Assembly: GCA_046760105.1 (NCBI GenBank)
Contig: JBHIDJ010000005.1
Coordinates: forward strand, 17,087-81,086
Direction: 5' to 3'
Origin: JBHIDJ01 sp046760105
GTDB taxonomy: Bacteria > Pseudomonadota > Gammaproteobacteria > Acidiferrobacterales > SPGG2
Length of the DNA stretch: 64,000 nt
The position numbers were made by a program, and so were the translations under genes. Of the stretch, positions 43,642 through 52,679 are shown piece after piece. Within the stretch, counting starts at the first letter, position 1, and each line of letters begins with the position of its first letter. The notes under the pieces are model-generated. The model saw only the letters and a list, made by a program, of their open reading frames with translations. It did not search any database and was not told where the DNA came from.

Positions 43642-45321
43642 CTATTCATCGGTTACACAACCTTCGCTCGCATTCTTGACATTCTTTATATACTTGAACA
43701 ACGTGCCGCGTGTTGCCTTGTAAGCTGGCATTGTCCATGCTGCACGACGTTTTGCCATTTCTTCATCACTGATATCAACCGCAAGGGTATTGTTACCGGC
43801 GTCGATGGTTATGACGTCGCCATCTCTAACCAACGCAATGGGACCGCCTTCCTGTGCCTCGGGCACAATGTGACCAATGATGAGGCCGTGCGAACCTCCC
43901 GAAAAACGTCCGTCCGTAATAAGCGCGACGTCTTGACCCAACCCTGCTCCCATGATCGCGGATGTGGGTGTGAGCATCTCGGGCATGCCAGGACCACCTT
44001 TCGGTCCCTCATAGCGAATGACAATTACGTCGCCCTTGCCGATCTCGTTGCGCTCGAGCGCTCCGAGCATGTCCTCTTCCGAATCGTAAACCTTGGCTGG
44101 CCCGGAAAAGCGTTCGCCCTCCTTGCCAGTAATCTTCGCTACCGCACCGCCGGGTGCGAGATTACCCCGCAAGATCTGGATATGACCGGTTTTCTTCGTT
44201 GGATGGTCAAGCGAATGAATGACATCCTGATCTTCCTTGAGTCCGGGTACACCCGCCAAGTTCTCGGCGACCGTGCGCCCAGTCACAGTAAGACAGTCGC
44301 CGTTGAGTAGACCCTGTTCCAGCAAGTACTTCATGACTGCAGGAACCCCGCCCACATTATGCAGGTCTTCCATCACGTACTTGCCACTGGGCTTGAGGTC
44401 TCCCAGGTAGGGCACGCGGTCGCTTACGGCCTGGAAGTCGTCAATCGCGAGCGCCACGTCCACCGCACGGGCCATCGCGATCAAATGCAACACCGCATTG
44501 GTGGAGCCGCCTAGCACCATGACTATCACCATCGCGTTCTCGAACGCCTCGCGCGTCATGATATCTCGCGGCTTAATGTCCTTCTCGAGAAGGGTGCAGA
44601 TAGCCTCCCCCGCCTGATAACACTCTTCCAGCTTTTTTGGATCAACCGCCGGCGTGGACGAACTGTGAGGTAGTGACATACCCAAGGCCTCGATTGCGGA
44701 GGCCATGGTGTTTGCCGTGTACATGCCACCACACGCACCGGGTCCGGGGCAGGCGTTTCGCACAATCGCCTGGCGGCTGTCCTCGTCTATCTTACCCGCG
44801 ATGAACTCACCATAGCTTTGAAACGCCGATACCACGTCCAGCGTTCGATTATCCCAATACCCAGGCTTTATCGTTCCACCATATATCATAAGCGCAGGAC
44901 GGTTGAGCCGGCCCATGGCCATCACACAACCTGGCATGTTCTTATCGCATCCGGGTATCGAGATATTGGCGTCGTACCACTGACCACTCATCACGGTCTC
45001 GATCGAATCGGCAATAAGATCACGCGACTGCAACGAGAAACTCATGCCATCTGTACCCATGGTAATGCCGTCGCTCACGCCCACAGTGTTGAAGCGCATA
45101 CCCACCAAACCAGCGGCGACCACTCCTTCCTTGACCTTCGCCGCTAGATCGTTCAGGTGCATGTTGCAGGTATTGCCCTCCCACCAGACAGTAGCGATAC
45201 CGACCTCCGGCTTGTTCATGTCCTCATCGGTCATGCCGGTGCCGTAGAGCATGGCCTGGGAGGCCCCCTGAGATTTGACTTGAGTGATACGGGAGCTGAA
45301 TTTATTCAGTTGTCGGGCCAT
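43642..45321 (-). CDS. ilvD: Dihydroxy-acid dehydratase
   Basis: Branched-chain amino acid enzyme that dehydrates 2,3-dihydroxy-3-methylvalerate/isovalerate. 559 residues with cluster-binding cysteines in GNTCNMHL, PGCDKNMPGC and NACPGPGACGGMYTANTM, and the C-terminal GRFSGGSHGLIIGHIVPEA. ATG behind GCGGAG. The length is near the family's usual 560. Single gene with a CDGSH gene 91 bases downstream. Confidence 0.96.
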   Translation of the reverse strand: MARQLNKFSSRITQVKSQGASQAMLYGTGMTDEDMNKPEVGIATVWWEGNTCNMHLNDLAAKVKEGVVAAGLVGMRFNTVGVSDGITMGTDGMSFSLQSRDLIADSIETVMSGQWYDANISIPGCDKNMPGCVMAMGRLNRPALMIYGGTIKPGYWDNRTLDVVSAFQSYGEFIAGKIDEDSRQAIVRNACPGPGACGGMYTANTMASAIEALGMSLPHSSSTPAVDPKKLEECYQAGEAICTLLEKDIKPRDIMTREAFENAMVIVMVLGGSTNAVLHLIAMARAVDVALAIDDFQAVSDRVPYLGDLKPSGKYVMEDLHNVGGVPAVMKYLLEQGLLNGDCLTVTGRTVAENLAGVPGLKEDQDVIHSLDHPTKKTGHIQILRGNLAPGGAVAKITGKEGERFSGPAKVYDSEEDMLGALERNEIGKGDVIVIRYEGPKGGPGMPEMLTPTSAIMGAGLGQDVALITDGRFSGGSHGLIIGHIVPEAQEGGPIALVRDGDVITIDAGNNTLAVDISDEEMAKRRAAWTMPAYKATRGTLFKYIKNVKNASEGCVTDE

Positions 45322-45785
45322 CGTTTTCTCCGCAGGTTTCTACCAAAAAAGGACGTGGTCCAATGTATCTCCCCCCAACGGTGCCGCCGGAGACAGCGAC
45401 TGCGAGCACTTAGGACCAGACAGTCCAGACGCGGGGGACCGGTAAGCTACTATCATACCACCGTTTTTTAGCGCTGATATTGCGATCGCCTATGTTCGCG
45501 GTGACGTCTCGTCTACATACCAGTCGATCGCTTGCAGGATGACGTTACCACCGGATCGGTAAAAAATACGGTCGATTTGCAGGGCACAGCTCTCATCTAA
45601 AAATAACTCCGAGCTCATTATCCTTCCAAAAAGAGAATGGAAGATTTATGGCGTCTAACCGTCGATGGCCATATATTACAAGTATCTGATAGCGGCTCCG
45701 CACTCATACGACGAGCGCTAAGGCTACGACAACTCATCGTTACCGTGTTATTGTTTCGGCCGCACAAAGCAGTCATTGTCGCGCC
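45322..45785. other. Divergent intergenic region between ilvD and the pseudouridine synthase gene
   Basis: About 460 bases. On the minus strand a TATGAT hexamer (about 45452-45457) could be the ilvD -10. An A/T-rich stretch and a short palindrome-rich part lie at 45470-45640. No gene is seen. A leader peptide with Leu/Ile/Val codons, as expected for an ilv attenuator, is not evident. Confidence 0.4.
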
Positions 45786-46523
45786 GTGACGGAAGAACGA
45801 ATCCGCCTGTCAAAACTTATGACCGATCAGGGGTTGTGCTCCCGGCGCGAGGCCGATGCGTTCATCGAACGCGGCTGGGTATATGTCGATGGGAAGAGAA
45901 TCAGGACACTCGGCACTAAAATCTTTCCAAGTCAGGTCATCACACTGAATAAGCAGGCCCGTGCCTGGCAAACGCAGACGGTTACGATCTTACTCAACAA
46001 GCCCGTCGGCTATGTGTCAGGTCAAGCCGAAAAAGGGTATCGATCGGCAGCTTCGTTAATCAATAAAGAAAACAGGTTTCGGGGTGATTCTAGCAGCCAA
46101 CAGTTTCGTGCGGCGCACCTAAAAAGCCTCGCTCCCGCGGGGAGACTCGACATCGACTCGGCCGGCCTTTTGGTTCTAACCCAGGATGGTCGCATTGCGA
46201 GGCAACTAGTCGGCAGGAACAAATCAACTGAAAAGGAATATCTAGTGCGTGTACAGGGCGACTTGAGCAAGAAAGGCTTAGCGTTGTTACGCCACGGCTT
46301 GTCGCTTGATGGCAAGCCGTTAGCGCCGGCTGGCGTCTCTTGGGTCAACCAAGATCAACTTAAGTTCATCCTGACGGAAGGGAGAAAACGGCAGATCCGG
46401 CGTATGTGTGAGCAAGTTGGCCTCAAAGTAACGGCTTTAAAGCGCGTGCGCATCGGCAATGTGCGACTAGCCAATCTACCAGTGGGTCAGTGGCGCTATC
46501 TCGGCGCAGGCGAAGATTTCTGA
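45786..46523 (+). CDS. rRNA pseudouridine synthase, RsuA/RluF family
   Basis: 245 residues: an S4 domain at about 7-50 (RLSKLMTDQGLCSRREADAFIERGWVYVDG), then the catalytic domain with LLNKPVGYVSGQ, the catalytic Asp in GRLDIDSAGLLVLT, and KEYLVRVQGDLS and GRKRQIRRMCEQVGLKVTALKRVRIG. The RluF-like NKPVG and the GYVSG variant suggest a member modifying 23S rRNA; exact site not determined. GTG start. Followed 75 bases later by pyrD. Confidence 0.9.
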   Translation: MTEERIRLSKLMTDQGLCSRREADAFIERGWVYVDGKRIRTLGTKIFPSQVITLNKQARAWQTQTVTILLNKPVGYVSGQAEKGYRSAASLINKENRFRGDSSSQQFRAAHLKSLAPAGRLDIDSAGLLVLTQDGRIARQLVGRNKSTEKEYLVRVQGDLSKKGLALLRHGLSLDGKPLAPAGVSWVNQDQLKFILTEGRKRQIRRMCEQVGLKVTALKRVRIGNVRLANLPVGQWRYLGAGEDF

Positions 46524-46598
46524 TGTTGGCGCGTGTGGATTTAACATGCCTTCACTTTCGCCGGTGGACTGTGGCATTCATTATGAGGCAATAACGAA

Positions 46599-47708
46599 TT
46601 GTATAAGCTCTTGCGCCCGCTATTATTTCTGCTCGATGCAGAACGTAGTCACCAATTTGCATTTCTGCTGTTGCGCATTGCCTACCTGATACCCGGCATC
46701 GGGGCGCTTGTGCGCTTACTACTCGCGCGGCGCACACCGCAACTGCCGGTCGAAGTAATGGGCCTGCACTTCCCAAACCCAGTGGGTCTGGCTGCTGGCC
46801 TCGACAAGAATGCACGATACGTTCGTGAATTAACGGATTTCGGTTTCGGTTGGTTGGAACTTGGCACGGTCACACCCCGGCCGCAACCAGGTAACCCTAA
46901 GAAGCGTCTGTTCCGCATCATCAGTCACGCCGCACTTATCAACCGTATGGGTTTCAACAATGTCGGCGTAGATACATTCGTCCGTAATCTACGGCGAAAG
47001 GCCAAGTCCGGGATTATCGGGATAAACATCGGCAAAAACGGAGAGACCTCCACCGAACGGGCGGTTGATGACTATCTGGAGGCTCTTCGGGTCGTGTACC
47101 CCTATGCCGACTACGTTGTCATTAATGTCTCCTCTCCCAACACCCCCGGCCTACGTGATCTGCAGGCGCAGGAGAAACTCAATGAGCTTTTGCGCCGCTT
47201 GAAACAGGAGCAAGCGGCACTGCAAAAAACGCGCGGCATATATGTTCCCATGACGATCAAAATTGCACCCGATTTGGACGAGAACCAGATCGCGGCTATC
47301 GCGAAGATGGCACGCGACCATAAACTCGATGCCGTTATCGCCACCAATACCACCCTGTCTCGTCCAGGTATGGAAGGCGTGCTGCAGGCGAGTGAGGAGG
47401 GAGGTCTGAGCGGCCGGCCGTTGAAGGCACTGTCCACGGAGGTAATCCGACGGCTCTACGGCCATCTACGCGGTACGGTGCCCATCATTGGTGTCGGCGG
47501 TGTCGAAAGCGCCGCTGATGCTTGGGACAAACTCGTGGCCGGCGCTGATTTGCTGCAGATTTACACCGTGCTCACCTATGACGGTCCAGGGATCGTACGA
47601 AAGATCGTCTCGGGGCTCGCCGAACGCGTGAGGAGCTCAGGCTGCGCCAAGTTGGTGGACGCCGTAGCCAAGGCCCGCATGGAAAAACAAGTAGGAAGTG
47701 TCAAGTAA
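46599..47708 (+). CDS. pyrD: Class 2 dihydroorotate dehydrogenase (quinone)
   Basis: Membrane-associated FMN enzyme of pyrimidine synthesis, 369 residues. The N-terminal helix (LLRPLLFLLDAERSHQFAFLLL) docks to the membrane. Motifs: GLAAGLDKN, ELGTVTPRPQPGNPKKRLFR, NRMGFNNVGVD, INIGKNGETSTE, VINVSSPNTPGLRDLQ (catalytic Ser in NVSSPNT, class 2) and GVGGVESAADAWDKLVAGADLLQIYT. Start TTG at 46599 behind GAGGCAATAAC. Confidence 0.95.
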   Translation: MYKLLRPLLFLLDAERSHQFAFLLLRIAYLIPGIGALVRLLLARRTPQLPVEVMGLHFPNPVGLAAGLDKNARYVRELTDFGFGWLELGTVTPRPQPGNPKKRLFRIISHAALINRMGFNNVGVDTFVRNLRRKAKSGIIGINIGKNGETSTERAVDDYLEALRVVYPYADYVVINVSSPNTPGLRDLQAQEKLNELLRRLKQEQAALQKTRGIYVPMTIKIAPDLDENQIAAIAKMARDHKLDAVIATNTTLSRPGMEGVLQASEEGGLSGRPLKALSTEVIRRLYGHLRGTVPIIGVGGVESAADAWDKLVAGADLLQIYTVLTYDGPGIVRKIVSGLAERVRSSGCAKLVDAVAKARMEKQVGSVK

Positions 47709-47840
47709 GAGGTGGCAAATACAGTGTAAACAAACAGAGTCGTCTTGGTTTCGACTCAAAACTCGCCACTACACCGCTTCAAAATTCTAACAAGTAAATC
47801 GTAGGTCACTTGTTTCGTAAACAGCTAAGGACGCTTCACA

Positions 47841-47896
47841 AATCACGGTTCACGACTAACGCTTAACGGTTCACGGATAACGACTCACGATTAACG
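47841..47896. repeat. Degenerate TTCACGATTAACG-type direct repeat run
   Basis: Five or so imperfect units of the type TCACG(G/A)(T)T(T)(C/A)ACG follow one another (TCACGGTTCACG, ACTAACGC, TTAACGGTTCACG, GATAACGACTCACG, ATTAACGC). The stop codon of the Gfo/Idh gene (47891-47893) lies inside the run. Confidence 0.6.
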
Positions 47897-48877
47897 CATA
47901 CTCGTCGCAATCTTGTCTTTTACCAGCTGTGCTACGCGCACCGCTTCGAGGCCGACACGGCCGTCGACCACGGGGTGACGACGTGCGCGAACCGTTCTAA
48001 TGAAATCTTCCAACTCCGCATCCAATGGGGGGCGCGGGGTTATGTTTAAACGTTCAGTAGCGATCTCTGGCCGGTTACCATCCACATCACTGGGTTGCGT
48101 ATACAAAATCTCTAGCTGTTGATCGATGTAGTTTAGCCCGTAGTAGCTGTTCTGCCCGAAGACCCGGATGCGACGGAGTTTTTTGTTCGACACCCGGCTA
48201 GCGGTGACGTTAGCGACTGCTCCGTTCTCGAACTCCAGGCGGGCGTTGGCTATATCCACGTGCTCCGTTAGAACAGGTATACCGACGGCGGCAATGTCCC
48301 TAATGTTCGCTTTCACCAACGACATTGCTATATCGATATCGTGGATCATTAAATCGGTGACAACATCCACATCGGTAGCCCGTTCAACGAAGGTGCCAAG
48401 GCGATGTACCTCGATAAACCGCGCGTCTTTGACGCGGTCGGCCATGGCCAATACACCGGCGTTGAAGCGCTCCAGGTGACCGACTTGCAGTATGACCCTG
48501 TCGCGTTCGGCGAGCTTGACGATCTCGAGTGCTTCATCGTAATTTGGTGCAATGGGTTTTTCCAAGAGCATATGGACCCCACGCTCCAGAAATGGTCGCG
48601 CAACCTGCAAATGCGAGGCGGTTGGCACGACAATACTGACAGCATCGACTTTTCCGATTAGCTCGGTAGAATCCGTATAGGCCTTACAAGCATGTGACTC
48701 AGCCACCGTGCGGGCCGCCCGCGGGTCGATGTCAGCCACACCTACAAGGTCGACGTCAGGCATTTCCTTGTAGATACGCGCATGGAAGCGTCCCAGATAG
48801 CCCACACCGACGACACCTACGCGCACCCTTCGCGTATGTGGCGTCGAAGATGTCGCTAGGTGTTGGCCCGAACTCAT
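47891..48877 (-). CDS. Gfo/Idh/MocA-family oxidoreductase
   Basis: NAD(P)-dependent oxidoreductase of 328 residues. N-terminal Rossmann motif VGVVGVGYLGRFHARIY, then VPTASHLQVARPFLERGVHMLLEKPIA (family Lys-Pro), DLMIHDIDIAMSLV and a C-terminal substrate domain with PRPPLDAELEDFIRTV. Substrate not clear from sequence. ATG 48877 has no strong ribosome site; the N-terminal 17 residues (MSSGQHLATSSTPHTRR) are hydrophilic and a later start is possible. Located 102 bases after the HD-GYP gene, same strand. Confidence 0.9.
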   Translation of the reverse strand: MSSGQHLATSSTPHTRRVRVGVVGVGYLGRFHARIYKEMPDVDLVGVADIDPRAARTVAESHACKAYTDSTELIGKVDAVSIVVPTASHLQVARPFLERGVHMLLEKPIAPNYDEALEIVKLAERDRVILQVGHLERFNAGVLAMADRVKDARFIEVHRLGTFVERATDVDVVTDLMIHDIDIAMSLVKANIRDIAAVGIPVLTEHVDIANARLEFENGAVANVTASRVSNKKLRRIRVFGQNSYYGLNYIDQQLEILYTQPSDVDGNRPEIATERLNITPRPPLDAELEDFIRTVRARRHPVVDGRVGLEAVRVAQLVKDKIATSMR

Positions 48878-48979
48878 ATTCGTTTAGGTATGTGGGGGTT
48901 GATGACGGGGCGCTGTGCAGCGCCATGGGGCACGCCTACATTATACACGGCCCAACTGTACTCGAGGACCAAGCGAACC

Positions 48980-50899
48980 TCAGGGAGCTAGCACGTAGGA
49001 GCGCGACTCCACAAACACCTGCAGCAGATTCGAATCGACTCTGCCCGACTTCGCCTCGGAATGGAGAATGTCTAATGCCTTCTCCGCTGGCAGGCTTGCC
49101 TTATAGGGTCGATCTCGTGCTGTCAATGCATCATAGATATCAGCAATGGTCATGATCTTGGACTGCACGGGTATTTCGGAACTGGTGAGCCCACGTGGAT
49201 AACCACTTCCATCGAGCTTCTCGTGATGGGCGTAAGCGATTTCCGGTAGTCGCGAGAGATTTCTCGTCCATGGGATAAGACTGAGGAACGCAAAAGTGTG
49301 GCTTACATGCGATTCAATCTGTGCCCGTTCTTGAGGATCCAGGCTACCCTTGGATAGGCTAAGATGCGCGAATTCAAAAGATTGCAACAGCGATAGTTCC
49401 TCACCCTGCTCTCCCGGAAAGGTGTACCGTGCCACCGCATCCAAATCGCCAGGTACCATTTTTTGCGACACCGTTGGCTCGTTCAGGCGTAGCACGATTT
49501 GCAGAAAATCTTCAAGCCGCTTACCTTCGGAAGCTAACATGTCCTCGACCTCGCGACGGCGCGCGGCGAATTCCTCCGGACTCAGCTGCTGCTGGTACTG
49601 TAAATCGACCAACCGTTGGTAAGCTTCCCGCGCTATACTCGCGCCTGCATATTTGAAACGCTGTTTGACGATTTCTAGCTGGTGCGAGTAAAGCTTCTTT
49701 GCCTTAACCAGTACATCTTCGCGAACGCCTACCTTTCCAAAGTCATGTAACAGTGCCGCATAGCGCAACTCAGTCAGCTCGTCACGCGTAAACAGAACAT
49801 CGCGCAACCCATACAGCTCGGCCCGATCTACCGCCTGTGCAAGGTCTCGGGTAAAGTCTGCAACGCGAAACGAATGCCCAGCGGTGGTCGGATCTCGCGC
49901 CTCGATCGCTTGCACCGAAGCTCCGATAAAACCCTCGAAGAGCCGCTCGATATCGTTGTAGAGTATGCTGTTCTCAACTGCTACCCCAGCCTGCCCCGAT
50001 AGTGCTAGTGCCACGGACCGGCTCAACTCATCGAAAGGCAATACGTGTTGAACAACGTCTTTCGGTGACTTTAACAAAACGTCGGCGCGGTCCTTGCGGT
50101 TGATAAGCTGCAGCACGCCGACGACTTCATCTGCCTTATTCTTTAGCGGCACCGTCAACATCGAACGCGTACGGTAACCGATACTGCTATCCACCGCCGG
50201 CGAGAAGCGATACGGAGCCGATTCCGGAATCGTGTAGGCATCGTCAACGCCGACCACTTCTCCGGTACGCGCTACGTAGCCAGCAATGCTGTATTCGCCG
50301 ACTAGGGTTTTCTGCGCGTTCGACCTCGCCTCGGTCGAAAAATTCTGCCACAGGCGAAAATACAGCTTGCCACTATTGTCTTTCGTATAGATGGAAGCGC
50401 CGTCTGCATTGGTAAGCTCCCGCGCATGCGTAAGGATCAAATCGAGAAGCGTGTCGAGATCCTTCTCGGAAGCCAGCGCGCGCCCAATCTCGAGCACACG
50501 CTCCAACATCTGGGCGGCCTTGGAATCATCATTGCGCTCCAACAGCGCGAGACCGGATCGCAGGGTTGCGTACATGGTGTCAGTCGAACAAGCCTGATCG
50601 AGTACACCGACAACCAAAGGATGATCTAACAACGCACGGTTTAGCGGTGACTGTGAGTCGTCTCGCCAGAGGACAACTGCGAGCAAACCGGGAGTGACCC
50701 GCAATCGCAGCTCTTCGCGGTTAAGAAAGGTGTCGGCCTGTTCGGGTGTCAACACTAGCAACAGGCGCGAGCCATCAAGCTCGACCGCATCAGCGGCGGT
50801 GAGCCGACCGTACTCACTGTTGGCGGAGAGTCGCTGCAAGACCTCGGGCGTTAGCGCCGCCTGATCGGTTACCAGCAAGCGCGTTTGGATTTCCGACAT
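48980..50899 (-). CDS. HD-GYP c-di-GMP phosphodiesterase with GAF domain
   Basis: 639 residues. A degenerate N-terminal domain (1-130), a GAF domain at about 140-310 (ALASEKDLDTLLDLILTHARELTNADGASIYTKD, SMLTVPLKNKADEVVGVLQLINRKD), and an HD-GYP domain at about 320-630 (TAGHSFRVADFTRD, ALLHDFGKVGVREDVLVKAKKL, AYAHHEKLDGSGYPRGL with the GYP motif, SKIMTIADIYDALTARDRPYK). It hydrolyses the second messenger cyclic di-GMP in response to the GAF ligand. Cytoplasmic, no TM. Confidence 0.93.
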   Translation of the reverse strand: MSEIQTRLLVTDQAALTPEVLQRLSANSEYGRLTAADAVELDGSRLLLVLTPEQADTFLNREELRLRVTPGLLAVVLWRDDSQSPLNRALLDHPLVVGVLDQACSTDTMYATLRSGLALLERNDDSKAAQMLERVLEIGRALASEKDLDTLLDLILTHARELTNADGASIYTKDNSGKLYFRLWQNFSTEARSNAQKTLVGEYSIAGYVARTGEVVGVDDAYTIPESAPYRFSPAVDSSIGYRTRSMLTVPLKNKADEVVGVLQLINRKDRADVLLKSPKDVVQHVLPFDELSRSVALALSGQAGVAVENSILYNDIERLFEGFIGASVQAIEARDPTTAGHSFRVADFTRDLAQAVDRAELYGLRDVLFTRDELTELRYAALLHDFGKVGVREDVLVKAKKLYSHQLEIVKQRFKYAGASIAREAYQRLVDLQYQQQLSPEEFAARRREVEDMLASEGKRLEDFLQIVLRLNEPTVSQKMVPGDLDAVARYTFPGEQGEELSLLQSFEFAHLSLSKGSLDPQERAQIESHVSHTFAFLSLIPWTRNLSRLPEIAYAHHEKLDGSGYPRGLTSSEIPVQSKIMTIADIYDALTARDRPYKASLPAEKALDILHSEAKSGRVDSNLLQVFVESRSYVLAP

Positions 50900-51703
50900 C
50901 GAACTCGATCATCCCCCGTTGGGGGCGCCAATCCTCCCTTTGGGCGCCAGAGTACCCCTAATTCCACAGTACAGGACGGTTTACTCCTTAGCAATAGCTT
51001 TAGAATAGACTAAGCGGGAGCTGACAATTTCGCCGGGAGCGAGGAGCGGCACAAGGAGGTGCCGCTTGCGGAGCGAAGGGCGCAATTGGGACCGCGAAGC
51101 GACTCTGAAGGAGCGAGCCACATGAGCGAAGCGGCATAAGATGAAGGTCCAGTGGGTGAGGCGGTAGAAGGCGAAGGTCCGGTGAACCTTCGCCCCGCCG
51201 AACGCCTAAGCCACGGGTGAGCCGGGGCATTGCAAAGGGTCCGGTGGAGCCTTTGCCCGGCGAACGGGCGGGCCACGGAAGGCCAGCCCCGGACTTGCAA
51301 GCGTAGCGGGAATGCGAAGCGCAGCAAGGCTTGGGCCGGTGCCAAAGCGAAGCAGGGGCGAGACGGAGAAGTGGCGATGATCCAGTGAATCATCGCCCCG
51401 TCGAGCGGGTGTGCCATGGGTGAGCCGGACAAAGGCGAGTGTCCAGTGGACGCTCGCCCCGGCAAACGGGTTCGCCACGGACGGCGAACCCCGGGCTTCC
51501 GAGTGGAGCAGGAAAGCGGAACGAAGGAAGGCACGCCCTGGACTTTCGAGGGAAGCAGGACAGCGAGGCGACAAGGGTAGCGAGTCAAAAAGCAGGCCAG
51601 TGGCGCAGCATACAGCTAGGCACGATCCGATACAGCGGCCGCGTTGAGATTTTTTGGGTATCCTGTTGACAACCGCGGCCTCCCAAACTGCCGAGGAAAA
51701 AAC
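50900..51703. repeat. Structured, hairpin-rich repeat locus without a gene
   Basis: About 800 bases with no supported gene; the apparent reading frames here are typical low-complexity shadows. A C5-GTT-G5 palindrome (50913-50925) lies in the HD-GYP leader. From about 51012 the sequence is G/A-rich. It contains a hairpin AGCGGCAC..GTGCCGCT (51045-51066), four 25-base hairpins (51170-51194, 51232-51256, 51373-51397, 51434-51458) that each have a 9-base-pair stem and a CCRGTGR loop, and two larger hairpins with loop ACGGA(A/C) (51266-51289, 51468-51491). A decayed hairpin half is at 51140-51164. The hairpins pair up into two super-units of about 200 bases. This has the look of a structured RNA or ssDNA element and not of a gene. 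Confidence 0.75.
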
Positions 51704-52564
51704 ATGCGCGACAAAATAGAACAGAAAAACATCTTGATCACGGGCTGCTCCTCCGGTATTGGACATTGTCTGGCGCATGGCCTCAAGCATCGGGGGTACC
51801 GGGTGTTTGCGACCGCCCGCAAGCCGGCTGATGTGGCGCGCCTCGCGGAACAGGGGTTTGAGAGTCTGGTGCTGGACTTGAACTCATCGGACTCCATCCG
51901 CCAGGCTGTGGACCAGGTGTTGGCGAGCACGGCGGCGAAGCTCTACGCGCTGATCAATAATGGCGGATATGGCCAGCCTGGCGCAGTTGAGGATTTGTCG
52001 CGTGACACGCTGCGCCGCCAGTTCGAGACCAATGTGTTTGGCGCCCAGGAACTTAGCAATCGGCTCATGCCGGTGTTTCGCGGACAGGGGTATGGGCGTA
52101 TCGTTCAAATCAGCTCCGTGCTGGGCTTTGTGTGCCTCGCGTATCGCGGCGCTTACAACGCCAGCAAGTATGCGCTCGAGGCACTTTCGGATACGCTTCG
52201 CCTGGAACTGCACGGTACGCGGATCTATGTATCGTTGATCCAACCCGGCCCGATCGAAAGCCGCTTTCGTGAGAACGCGTATACGGCGTTTAGAGCCAGC
52301 ATCGATGTGGCCAGCAGCGCCCATCGCGAAACCTATGCGTCGTTGGAGAGGCGGCTCGCCGGACAAAGCGGCACAACCCCCTTTACGCTACCGCCGGATG
52401 CGGTGCTGAGAAAGGTCGTGCATGCGCTCGAGGCGCGACGCCCAAGGGTGCGCTATCGCGTCACCTTGCCCACTCATCTATTCGCTGTGCTCAAACGTTT
52501 GCTGCCGGCAAGTTGGGTCGATGAGTTCCTGCTTTCAGCAAGTGGCACAGGCACTCGCGCCTAA
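51704..52564 (+). CDS. Short-chain dehydrogenase/reductase
   Basis: 286 residues from ATG 51704 (GAGG 10 bases upstream; a longer frame reaches 51644). SDR signature TGCSSGIG at the start, NNGGYGQPG instead of NNAG, Ser in ISSVLGFVCLA and YxxxK in YNASKYALE. The pattern resembles the 11-beta-hydroxysteroid dehydrogenase/retinol-type classical SDRs. Substrate unknown. Stands alone after the repeat locus and 115 bases before the DAHP synthase gene. Confidence 0.9.
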   Translation: MRDKIEQKNILITGCSSGIGHCLAHGLKHRGYRVFATARKPADVARLAEQGFESLVLDLNSSDSIRQAVDQVLASTAAKLYALINNGGYGQPGAVEDLSRDTLRRQFETNVFGAQELSNRLMPVFRGQGYGRIVQISSVLGFVCLAYRGAYNASKYALEALSDTLRLELHGTRIYVSLIQPGPIESRFRENAYTAFRASIDVASSAHRETYASLERRLAGQSGTTPFTLPPDAVLRKVVHALEARRPRVRYRVTLPTHLFAVLKRLLPASWVDEFLLSASGTGTRA

Positions 52565-52679
52565 CGCGAGGGCGCCTGGCAGAACATACGCGACGCAATG
52601 GCACCACGACATCTAGTTGTGCGTACCCGAACAGTTTCGTGGTAAATTATTCCGTCAAGCCTTCGACAGGCAGCCGTAA

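Noticed and set aside
51010..51790. Long minus-strand reading frames across the hairpin locus (up to about 190 codons).
   Set aside because: The frames are rich in Pro, Arg, Ser and Ala, have no ribosome site, and the plus strand of the same region is open too; repeated palindromes explain the openness.
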